NCBI GenBank assembly: GCA_016792625.1
Contig: JAEUKK010000027.1
Coordinates: 142,424-179,846, forward strand
Source: Deltaproteobacteria bacterium
GTDB taxonomy: Bacteria; Myxococcota_A; UBA796; UBA2385
Direction: 5' to 3'
Length of the DNA stretch: 37,423 nucleotides
The position numbers were made by a program, and so were the translations under genes. Below the pieces are notes generated by a model. It was not told the DNA's origin. It saw only the letters and a program-made list of their open reading frames with translations, and did no database searches. Numbering within the stretch: position 1 is the stretch's first letter; every line of letters starts with the position of its first letter. Below are positions 15,145 through 22,427 of this stretch, in pieces.

Positions 15145-17486
15145 CGCTGCACCAAAATGAGCGCCTGGTCGGCCTCGACCCGCAGGCTCAGCCGCCCGCC
15201 GCTGACCGTGCCCGCCCAGCCCGAGCCGAGCGCGTCTTCGAAACGTGCGCCATCGACGCCGAGCGCGCTGAGGTCGACGCTCTCGGTGCGGGCGCTGCCT
15301 CGGGCCAAAGCGACGAGGGCGACGTCCCCGCCGCCATTGTCGAGGGCGTAGACCATGAGGTTGTCATCCACCCAGAGGCTGCGGCGTGTGCCCCGGCGCA
15401 GGGCCAGGCTGCCCGCCCGGGCCTGAGCGATGGCCTCGACCCGTTCCCGCAGGGTGCGCTGATTGGCTGACAGGTAGGGTTCGAAGCTCATCGGTCGGCG
15501 GTTGTCGGGGTCACCCCCACCCGCGAGGCCGATCTCGTCGCCGTAGTAGATGAGCGGCAGGCCCGGCTGGGTGAGCGTGAACGCGAAGCCCAAGGTCGCG
15601 GCGTTGATCGTGGCCCACTGGGTCACGCTGCTGCCGCCGCCGGCCATGGGGTCCTCGAGGCTGCCGCTCCAGGGGTCGCCAGCGCGGCCGTGCACGGCGG
15701 TGGCGAAGCGCTCGATGTCGTGGTTGCCCAAGAAGGGCGACATGAGCGCGTCGCCGTAGGCCGCTTCGCCGGCGGCGACCGCCGCCTCGAGGTCGCGGAA
15801 GCTGCCCCCGTCGGTGAACGCGCTGCGGATGGCGTAGTAGAGCGGGAAGTCGAACTGACCGTGCAGCTCGTGATCCCCGACGTAGTCCATGATCAGGCCG
15901 CGGTCGCCGGTAAAGGTCTCTCCGACCGCGTAGAAGGGGGCCCCGCCGCCGGCCTCGACCTCTTCGCGCAGCCGGCGGCGCAGGCTCCGCATGATGACGT
16001 GGTCCATGTGCTTGGCCGCGTCGACCCGCACGCCGTCCACGTCGTAGTCCTCAAGCATGTCCAGCGTGTCGTTGAGCACGGTGACGGTGAGGCTGTGGTC
16101 CTTGTAGTTGAGATCGGGCAGGTAGCTGGTGAACCAGCACTCGACCGGCTTTTCCTCCCAGCCGCAGCCGCTGGTGCCGCACACGCAGCCGCCGCCGAAC
16201 CACTCGGGGTGCTCGGTGGTGTAGGCGTGGTCCTCGTGCACGTGGTTGAGCACCAGATCGAACATCACGCGAATGCCCTGGGCGTGGGCCTTGCTGATGA
16301 GCTCGCGCAGTCGCTCGTCGGCGGTCGCCCCGGCGTCGCCAAAACGGGACTCGGGGGCCCGCGGGTCGATCGGCCAGTAGCCGTGGTAGCCGGTGTAGCG
16401 GTGGACCCCGTCGGTGCCGAGGTAGCTGCCCTCGGGGTTCTCGTAGAAGGGCGAGAGCCAAATGGTCCGCACGCCCAGCGCCGTAAAATAGCCCTCGTCC
16501 AGCGCGTCGATCACGCCGAGGAAGTCGCCGCCGTTGTAATTGGCGCAGGTGGAGACCCCCGAGACTGGGTCGAAGGGCTCGTCGCCATAGTCGCCGTTGC
16601 GGAAGCGGTCGGTGAACACAAAGTAGAGCAGGCCATCGCGCCAGTCGAAGGGCTCGGGCTCGACCCAGAGCGGCACCCACAGCGGCTCACCTTCGCTGGC
16701 CCGGCCGGCCTCGTCGCGGGCCCAGACCCGCAGGCTGTGCTTGCCCGGCGGCAGGCCGTCGACGTCGACGGTGATCAGGCCTGCCTCGACGTCGACGCTG
16801 GGCTCGACCTCGCGATCACCGACCAGCACGGTCAAGGCGCCCGGATCGAGGGGCAGGCCGTCGGCGGCCGAGGCGAGCTGCACCGTGGCCCGCAGCCGCC
16901 CATCCGCCGAGGCGCTGGCCGAGACGGCCTGCAGCAGGGGCAGCGCGCAGTCGCCGACCCGCAGGTTGCGGTTCTCGCTGCCGCCCAGCCACTTGCTGTA
17001 GACGTTGACCGGGGGCGCGCCCTCGTAGACACCGTCCAGCACGAGCTTGTACGCGTACTCGCCGGGGGGCAGCGCGCCCAATTCGGCGGTGTAGAAGCCG
17101 TCGGCGTCGGGCCCGCTCATCGTCGCGGGGCTCCAGTCGTTGAACTCGCCGGCGACGGCCACGGTGCTGGCGCTGGCCGCGGGCCTGAGCTTGAGCTCGA
17201 CCTCACAGGAGCGCACGGTCAAGATCTCGCGCTCGGGGTCCTCTTCGCCGCCGTCGGCCCCGCCATCGCCGCCCTCGCCGCCGCCCCCGGTGCCGCCGCT
17301 GCCGTAGCCGTAGCCGCCGCCCTCGTCGCCGCCGTCGGCGTCGGGGTCCCAGGGGATCTTCGGCACGTCTTCGCAGGCCTCACCCAAACACGGCGAGTCG
17401 CAGGCCGGCAGGCCGAGGCCGAGCCCGCCGAGCGCGAGGAGGGCGCGCAGGGCGCGGGGGGCGTGGGCAGGGGCGCTGCGGTTCAT
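15141..17486 (-). CDS. GH13 alpha-amylase lipoprotein with N-terminal CBM48-like domain
   Basis: A 781-residue surface or periplasmic starch-degrading enzyme. It has a signal peptide with probable lipid Cys29 (GLPACDSP), then a long Gly/Asp tether (about 45-85). A CBM48/glycogen-binding-like domain follows at about 95-180 (VAVAGEFNDWSPATMSG, GEYAYKLVLDG), then an Ig-like domain at about 185-275 and the GH13 barrel from about 283. The triad is present: Asp489 (DGVRVDAAKH), Glu523 (VGETFTGD) and Asp590 (FLGNHD). A Cys-rich loop inserted after NHVHEDH (CVCGTSGCGWEEKPVEC) is shared with the upstream paralogue. Asp follows the lipid Cys, which in E. coli would favour inner-membrane retention; the rule may not hold here. 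ATGA overlap with the upstream gene and GTGA overlap with the porin indicate coupled translation. Confidence 0.94.
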   Translation of the reverse strand: MNRSAPAHAPRALRALLALGGLGLGLPACDSPCLGEACEDVPKIPWDPDADGGDEGGGYGYGSGGTGGGGEGGDGGADGGEEDPEREILTVRSCEVELKLRPAASASTVAVAGEFNDWSPATMSGPDADGFYTAELGALPPGEYAYKLVLDGVYEGAPPVNVYSKWLGGSENRNLRVGDCALPLLQAVSASASADGRLRATVQLASAADGLPLDPGALTVLVGDREVEPSVDVEAGLITVDVDGLPPGKHSLRVWARDEAGRASEGEPLWVPLWVEPEPFDWRDGLLYFVFTDRFRNGDYGDEPFDPVSGVSTCANYNGGDFLGVIDALDEGYFTALGVRTIWLSPFYENPEGSYLGTDGVHRYTGYHGYWPIDPRAPESRFGDAGATADERLRELISKAHAQGIRVMFDLVLNHVHEDHAYTTEHPEWFGGGCVCGTSGCGWEEKPVECWFTSYLPDLNYKDHSLTVTVLNDTLDMLEDYDVDGVRVDAAKHMDHVIMRSLRRRLREEVEAGGGAPFYAVGETFTGDRGLIMDYVGDHELHGQFDFPLYYAIRSAFTDGGSFRDLEAAVAAGEAAYGDALMSPFLGNHDIERFATAVHGRAGDPWSGSLEDPMAGGGSSVTQWATINAATLGFAFTLTQPGLPLIYYGDEIGLAGGGDPDNRRPMSFEPYLSANQRTLRERVEAIAQARAGSLALRRGTRRSLWVDDNLMVYALDNGGGDVALVALARGSARTESVDLSALGVDGARFEDALGSGWAGTVSGGRLSLRVEADQALILVQR

Positions 17487-19672
17487 GGGGACTCCGCGCA
17501 GGTGCCGGTGGCGGGCACGAACAGCCGCGCGCTGCGCCCCGGGACGGTGAGGGTGAGGGTGGCGCCGGGGCCGAGGACCACCAGGTCTCGGCCCTCGATC
17601 ACGTCGCGATGCCAGGTGTCGGGGTCGGCGGCGAGGTCGGCGGGCAGCTGCAGCTGCAGGCGGGTCGCCGCGGCCCCCGCATTGGCCACGATCAGCGCCG
17701 GGGCGCCATCTTCGGCGTCGCGCAAATACGCGATGACCTGGCCCTCGGCGGCCAGGGGCAGGCGCGCCCCGCGCCGCAGGGCGTCGAGGCAGCGGCGGGC
17801 GCGGCCGATCCGCCGGACCCGCTCCAGCACCCAGCCCTGCTGCGCGCTCAGCGCGGCGGGGTCGGGCAGCGGCCGGCGGCAGTCCGGATCGGTGGCGCCG
17901 GCGAGGCCCAGCTCGTCGCCCTGCCAGAGCACCGGGGCCCCGGGCTGGGTGAGGGCCAGCGCCTGGGCGAGCACCAGAGCAGCGTAGGGTGCGTCATCTT
18001 CGGGTTGGGGCGGCGGGTCAGTCCAGGGCGCGTCGGTGCGGTCGCCGGCGGCCTCGCTCAAGAAGCGCGACACGTCGTGGTTGCCGACGAAGGGGCTCAT
18101 GGTCGCGCCCGCGCCCTGCCAAGCCGCGGCGCTGTCGGCCAGCGCGCGCTCGAGGCCCGCCGCGTCGAGGCTGCCCCAGGCGGCGAAGCCGCGCAGGGCC
18201 CACATCAGGGGGAAGTCAAACTGGCCGTCTAAGCCGTGGGGGCCGAGGTTGCGGCGGATGGGGCCGTGCTCACCTGGGCCGGTGAAGGTCTCGCCGAGCA
18301 GGAAGGGCGCGGGCCAAGCGGTCTCGGGCCGCAGCGCGACGACCAGCTCGCGCACGCCGGCCCGGGGGATCATCGGCACCGCGTCGATGCGCAGCCCGTC
18401 GAGGTCGTAGTCGGCGCGCAGCGCCACGATGCTGGCCACCGCCGCCTTGCGGGCGGGCGGGTGGCTCCAGTCCAGATCGGGCAGGTAGTCGGCGAACCAG
18501 CACGCCTCCATCGCCTCGGCCCAGGGGCAGGCCGCCGAGCCGCAGATGCAGCCCTGTTCCTCGTGGAACCATCCTGTGCCGGCGTGGGCTTGGCGCCAGG
18601 GGTGCTCCTCATGAACGTGGTTGGGAATGACGTCCAGCAGCACGCGCAGGCCCGCCCGGTGGGCCGCGGCCACCAGCGCGCGCAGCTCGGCCTCATCGCC
18701 GATCGCCGGCTCGACCCCGCCCGGGGCGGTGGGCCAGTAGCCGTGGTAGCCCTCCATCAAGTGCCCCGCGGCGGTGGGCCAAGCACCCTCGGGGTTGGGC
18801 TGCACCGGCGAGAGCCAGAGGGTGGTGACGCCGAGGGCCGAGAACCAGCCCGCGTCGAGCATGCGGCGCACGCCCGCGAGGTCACCGCCGAGGCGGGCGC
18901 CGATCTCACCGGGCTGCAGCGCCTCGGGGTGCACGGGGCCCGCGGCCGCAGCGAAGCGGTCGATCATCACCTGGTAGATCAGCTGGTCTTCGTGGGAGAA
19001 GGGCGCACCTGACGTCGTCCACGCCGGCTCGGACCAGAGCTCAAGGGTGGCAGTGGCCGTCGCGCCCGCGCGGTCGGCGGCGCGGACCTCGACCCGGGTC
19101 TTGCCCGGGGGCAGTCCCGCCATCCGCAGGCGGACCGCGCCGGTGGCCGGGTCGGCAGAGGGCGCGAGGCTCTGGCCGGCCGGCGGGGGCCCAAAGGCGC
19201 CGCGGTCGGCGTCCCAGGTGCGGACCTCGACCGCGTCGGCGTCGAGCCGCGGCCCGCCCTGCCCGCGCAAGAACTCGAGGGAGGCCTCACCGACGCCATC
19301 TTCGTCGAGCTCACCCCGCAGGGGGCGCAGGAGCGGGGCGGCGCAGCCCTCGACCCGCAGCAGGCTGCGCTCGGCGCCGGTCTGGGGGTCAACGGTGAGC
19401 AGAGGCTGCTGCAGGTCGTTCTGCGGCAGGCCGTCGACCCGCAGCTGGTAGGCGTAGTCGCCCGGCGCCAGATCGAGGGCGGCGGCCCATACCCCGGGCT
19501 CGATCTGCTCGAGCGGGTCGGCGGCCGGGTCCCAGCCGTTCCAGTCGCCGACCGCCACCACATCGTCAGCGGCGCCATTGTCGACGTACCAGAGCTGCGC
19601 GCCGCAGGGGCGCTCGGGGGCGCAGCCGGCGGCCAGGGCCCCCAGCAGCAGCGCGCCCGCGGCCCCCTTCAC
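17483..19672 (-). CDS. GH13 alpha-amylase lipoprotein with N-terminal CBM48-like domain (paralogue)
   Basis: A 729-residue paralogue of the next gene with the same order of parts. Signal peptide to lipid Cys17 (LAAGC), CBM48-like domain at about 25-110 (VVAVGDWNGWDPA, GDYAYQLRVDG), Ig-like domain at about 115-215, then the GH13 barrel (LIYQVMIDRFAAAAG). Catalytic residues are Asp430 (DGLRIDAVP), Glu461 (LLGETFTG) and Asp533 (FVGNHD). The His after the nucleophile region, usually KH, is replaced (AVPM), so specificity may differ from the sister enzyme. The same Cys-rich insertion is present (GCICGSAACPWAEAMEAC). The start is GTG, overlapping the kinase stop as GTGA. There is no long Gly/Asp tether, unlike its paralogue. 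It probably acts on starch or maltodextrin outside the cytoplasm. Confidence 0.93.
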   Translation of the reverse strand: MKGAAGALLLGALAAGCAPERPCGAQLWYVDNGAADDVVAVGDWNGWDPAADPLEQIEPGVWAAALDLAPGDYAYQLRVDGLPQNDLQQPLLTVDPQTGAERSLLRVEGCAAPLLRPLRGELDEDGVGEASLEFLRGQGGPRLDADAVEVRTWDADRGAFGPPPAGQSLAPSADPATGAVRLRMAGLPPGKTRVEVRAADRAGATATATLELWSEPAWTTSGAPFSHEDQLIYQVMIDRFAAAAGPVHPEALQPGEIGARLGGDLAGVRRMLDAGWFSALGVTTLWLSPVQPNPEGAWPTAAGHLMEGYHGYWPTAPGGVEPAIGDEAELRALVAAAHRAGLRVLLDVIPNHVHEEHPWRQAHAGTGWFHEEQGCICGSAACPWAEAMEACWFADYLPDLDWSHPPARKAAVASIVALRADYDLDGLRIDAVPMIPRAGVRELVVALRPETAWPAPFLLGETFTGPGEHGPIRRNLGPHGLDGQFDFPLMWALRGFAAWGSLDAAGLERALADSAAAWQGAGATMSPFVGNHDVSRFLSEAAGDRTDAPWTDPPPQPEDDAPYAALVLAQALALTQPGAPVLWQGDELGLAGATDPDCRRPLPDPAALSAQQGWVLERVRRIGRARRCLDALRRGARLPLAAEGQVIAYLRDAEDGAPALIVANAGAAATRLQLQLPADLAADPDTWHRDVIEGRDLVVLGPGATLTLTVPGRSARLFVPATGTCAESP

Positions 19673-21429
19673 TGCGGGGCCTCGATCTGCAGGCTGGTGG
19701 TCTCTCCGCCGCGCAGCTCGACCACCTTGCGGATCACCTCGCCCGAGGTGCGCAGCTCGGCCTCGACCGTGTGGCGCCCGGGGGTCAGCGGCAGGCTCAG
19801 CGCGCGCACCGGCTTGCGCTGGCGCTGCCCGTCGATGGTGAACCAGGCGAAGTCGCCCTCGACGCGCACGCTGAGCAGGGCCGGCGCGGCCTCGGCGGGG
19901 GCGGGCGGCGGCATGGGCGCGGGCGCGGGCTCCGGCGCGGTGGAGGCGGTCGCGGGTGCGGGTTTTGGGGCCGGCTGGGGCGGCGCGGCGGAAGCGGGGA
20001 CAGGCGCGGGCGCGGGCACGCCAGGCGGGGGAGGCGCGGCGCGGGGCGCCACCGGCGGCGGCGCGGCAGCCGGATCCGGAGCAGGAGGAGCGGCAGCAGC
20101 AGGAGCAGCAGCAGCAGGAGCAGGCGGGGCCAACGCGGAGGGCGGGGCCGCGGCGGGCGGCGGCACCGGGGCCACGGCGCCCTCGGCCGGGCGCGTCTGG
20201 TTCAAAATAACCGCGACGGCGTCATTTTGGAGAGGGGTGGCGCTGCGGTCGGGCCGGGTGGCGACGAAGACCGCCACCACCACGGCGAGGACGGCGGCCC
20301 CGCCAGCCAGGGGCAGGGTGGCCCGGCGGGGCGGCTGGTGCAGGCTGCCCGCCGTGTGGGTGTGCGCGGGGGCGGGCGCCGGCGGGGGCGTCGAGGCGGA
20401 GCGCTCGGCCGCGGCCGGCGCGACCACGGTGGCGGCCTCTTCATCGGTGGGCGGCGGGCCTTCGGCCGCCTCGCCCTCGGGCAGGGGCGGGCAGAGCGCG
20501 GCGATGCGCTCGGCGAGGCGCAGCCGGGGGAGCAGGGGCGGTCCCACCAGCCGCAGCAGCTCGGCCTGGGCGGCCGAGGCCGAGGGGCGGGCGCGGGGCT
20601 CGGGGTCGAGCAGCATGCCCACCAGCGCGTCAATCCCATCGGGCAGCCCGGCCCGGCGGCTGGACGGCGCGGGCAGGGGGCCGGTCGCGAGGCGCGCCTC
20701 GAGGCGGGCCCGCCAGGTGGCGGCGTCGGGCGTGGGGCTGCCGCGGCCGCCGCTGGGCGCCTCGGGCCCGAGCAGGCGCTGGCCGGTGAGCAGCTCCCAC
20801 AGGACGACGCCCAGGGCCCACAGATCGGCGGCCGGGCCCACCGCCCGCCCCGCGAGCTGCTCAGGCGCCATGGTCGAGAGGTGGCCTTCGATGGGCTGAT
20901 CGACGCCTGCGGCGCGGCTGACGCCAAAGTCGGCGAGCTTGGCCTCGGCCCGGCGGGTGAGCAGCACGTTGCTCGCGCAGAGGTCGCGGTGCACCAGCCC
21001 GGCGGGGCGGCCGGTCTCGTCGCAGAGCCCGTGCAGGTGGTCGAGGGCCGCGGCGAGGTCAGCGGCGAGCAGCAGCGCCTCGTCGGGCGGCAAGAGCTGG
21101 CGTTGGCGGGTCAGGGCGGCGCCCAGGGCGGCCAACGAGGGGCCGGTCACCTCTTCGAGCACGAGGTAAGGCTGGCCGTCTTCTTCGCCGTAGTCGTAGA
21201 CCTGCACGATGTGGGGGTGGTTGAGGCCCAGGCTGACCCGGGCCTCTTCGCGGAAGCGGGCCGCCTCGCCGGGCGCGCGCAGGCGCTCCGGGCGGATCTT
21301 CTTGATCACCACCCCGCGGCGCAGGCCGCCGGGCAGCTCTTGCCAGGCGCGAAAGACCTCGGCCATGCCGCCCGCGCCGAGCCGGGCGCGCAGGCGGTAG
21401 CGCCCGAGCAGGGTGGCCGCGCCCTCCAC
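19669..21429 (-). CDS. Transmembrane Ser/Thr protein kinase with periplasmic C-terminal domain
   Basis: A 586-residue Hanks-type kinase. Cytoplasmic residues about 10-300 carry the kinase fold: P-loop LGAGGMAEVF (17-26), ATP-binding Lys43 (VVIKKI), catalytic HRDLCASN (Asp149, Asn154), DFGVSR (Asp168), MAPEQL and DLWALGVVLWELLTG. The catalytic loop has Cys-Ala where canonical kinases have Lys-Pro. One membrane helix at 372-390 leads to a long Pro/Ala-rich periplasmic linker, partly encoded by GCAGCAGGAG-like triplets, and a terminal beta domain resembling PEGA (LSVRVEGDFAWFTIDGQ, LTPGRHTVEAELRTSGEV). The GTG start is one base after the TrmB-like stop, and its own stop overlaps the first amylase start. 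It probably senses something in the cell envelope and phosphorylates a cytoplasmic target. The TrmB-like protein is an obvious candidate, but nothing here proves it. Confidence 0.93.
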   Translation of the reverse strand: MEGAATLLGRYRLRARLGAGGMAEVFRAWQELPGGLRRGVVIKKIRPERLRAPGEAARFREEARVSLGLNHPHIVQVYDYGEEDGQPYLVLEEVTGPSLAALGAALTRQRQLLPPDEALLLAADLAAALDHLHGLCDETGRPAGLVHRDLCASNVLLTRRAEAKLADFGVSRAAGVDQPIEGHLSTMAPEQLAGRAVGPAADLWALGVVLWELLTGQRLLGPEAPSGGRGSPTPDAATWRARLEARLATGPLPAPSSRRAGLPDGIDALVGMLLDPEPRARPSASAAQAELLRLVGPPLLPRLRLAERIAALCPPLPEGEAAEGPPPTDEEAATVVAPAAAERSASTPPPAPAPAHTHTAGSLHQPPRRATLPLAGGAAVLAVVVAVFVATRPDRSATPLQNDAVAVILNQTRPAEGAVAPVPPPAAAPPSALAPPAPAAAAPAAAAPPAPDPAAAPPPVAPRAAPPPPGVPAPAPVPASAAPPQPAPKPAPATASTAPEPAPAPMPPPAPAEAAPALLSVRVEGDFAWFTIDGQRQRKPVRALSLPLTPGRHTVEAELRTSGEVIRKVVELRGGETTSLQIEAPQ

Positions 21430-21430
21430 C

Positions 21431-22333
21431 TTAGGCCCCCGGCGTCGCGGTGGGCGCCGCGGGGTACTGACCCGAGAGGTAGAGCGGCAGCAGGTGCGGC
21501 CGCATCATTGGGCTGACCACCGCGTCGCAGTCTTGGCCGCGCTCACGGGCCATGAGCGTGATGTCGAGGATGACGTGGTTGGTGGCCATGTCGACGAGCG
21601 AGGGGTTCGTCGTCCACACCGCGTGGTTGTCGGCCTCGGGCTCGGCCCCGCCGATGAGGGCCTCGCGCCGATCGACGACCAGCAGCAGCTTGTGCGACCA
21701 GGCGGCCTTGGCCACGTCGCCGTCGACGCTGTCGAGCCAAGCCGAGAAGCCGGCGGGCGGCTGGGCCACCCCCGCTGGGCTGTGCAGCACCCGGTGCAGG
21801 GTGCGGTCGGCGACCGCCTCGAAGGCGGGCTGGAGCACGGCCAGCTCGCGGGCCCAGGCGCTGATCCACACGCTCGAGGTCGCGCCGCGGATCATGCGAT
21901 CGGCGCGCTGGAGCACCTCGGCGTAGCGCCGCAAGATCCACACTGGCTCGGGCCGGGCCCGCTTGGGCAGGCGGCGCAGGTCGGCCGCGGCCTCTTCCAT
22001 CCGGGCGTCAGAGGCGCGGCGCAGCTCGGCCAGCCAGGTCTCGGGGTCGGTGGCGACGAAGCGCACCGGGTCTTCGCCATACTCAAAGGCGGCGCCCACG
22101 CCCTGAAGCTTGCGCAGCACGGTGTAGACGGCGCTGCGGGGGATGCCCGAGCGGGCGGCCACCTCGTAGCCGGTCATGCCGAGCTCACCCTCTTCTTCGA
22201 GCAGGGTCAGGTAGGCCAGCGCCTCGTTGCGCGAGAGGCCGAGGCCCTCGAGGCGCGCCACGGCGGCGTCAGCGGCGTCGGCGGCCGCGGGCCGGGCGGT
22301 GAGGGCGATCTCGTCGAGGCGGCTGCGGGACAT
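21431..22333 (-). CDS. TrmB-like sugar-sensing transcriptional regulator
   Basis: A 300-residue DNA-binding regulator. Residues about 25-95 are a TrmB-type winged helix (LGLSRNEALAYLTLLEEEGE, then TGYEVAARSGIPRSAVYTVL). A helical linker (about 96-125) leads to a phospholipase-D-like effector domain (VWISAWARELAVLQPAF; SHKLLLVVDRREALIGG at about 212-229). TrmB regulators are best known from archaea, where they bind maltose, trehalose or other sugars and control maltodextrin genes; bacterial members exist. As first gene of an operon of amylases and porin, it very likely controls that operon in response to an alpha-glucan product. CGGAG precedes the ATG at 22333. A palindrome overlapping the promoter -10 lies upstream, suggesting autoregulation. 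It ends one base before the kinase gene. Confidence 0.88.
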   Translation of the reverse strand: MSRSRLDEIALTARPAAADAADAAVARLEGLGLSRNEALAYLTLLEEEGELGMTGYEVAARSGIPRSAVYTVLRKLQGVGAAFEYGEDPVRFVATDPETWLAELRRASDARMEEAAADLRRLPKRARPEPVWILRRYAEVLQRADRMIRGATSSVWISAWARELAVLQPAFEAVADRTLHRVLHSPAGVAQPPAGFSAWLDSVDGDVAKAAWSHKLLLVVDRREALIGGAEPEADNHAVWTTNPSLVDMATNHVILDITLMARERGQDCDAVVSPMMRPHLLPLYLSGQYPAAPTATPGA

Positions 22334-22348
22334 GGGCGCTCCGTGTTC

Positions 22349-22368
22349 GTAACTCTACCCTGAGTCAC
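22349..22368. promoter_or_regulatory. Inverted repeat GTAACTC-N6-GAGTCAC over the -10 element, candidate operator
   Basis: Seven-base arms at 22349-22355 and 22362-22368 match as an inverted repeat at six of seven positions around a 6-nt spacer. A further short pair, CGTA (22348-22351) and TACG (22369-22372), extends the symmetry. It covers the -10 element of the operon promoter, the usual place for a repressor to block initiation. A dimeric winged-helix protein such as the TrmB-like product fits, but binding is inferred. The site could also act on the divergent receptor gene. Confidence 0.55.
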
Positions 22369-22381
22369 TACGCGGGGTCAA
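22352..22381 (-). promoter_or_regulatory. Promoter of the TrmB-like/amylase operon (TTGACC-N18-TAGAGT)
   Basis: On the minus strand, TTGACC (22381-22376) and TAGAGT (22357-22352) are spaced by 18 bases and match the sigma-70 consensus at five and four of six positions. Transcription would begin near 22345, leaving a leader of about a dozen bases with CGGAG before the ATG at 22333. It is the clearest promoter in the window and the only one I see for the 10-kb operon. Confidence 0.6.
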
Positions 22382-22427
22382 CGCAGAAGGGGGCGCTCCG
22401 GCGCGCCTCGGGTGAGACTCCCCCGGC

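Noticed and set aside
20075..20140. GCAGCAGGAG-like triplet run, considered as a phase-variable microsatellite
   Set aside because: Changes in copy number would stay in frame and only alter a Pro/Ala linker of the kinase; the run is short and interrupted.
20210..20224. GGTTCAAAATAACC, considered as a tRNA T-loop or operator
   Set aside because: It lies inside the kinase coding sequence, with no acceptor or anticodon stem around it.
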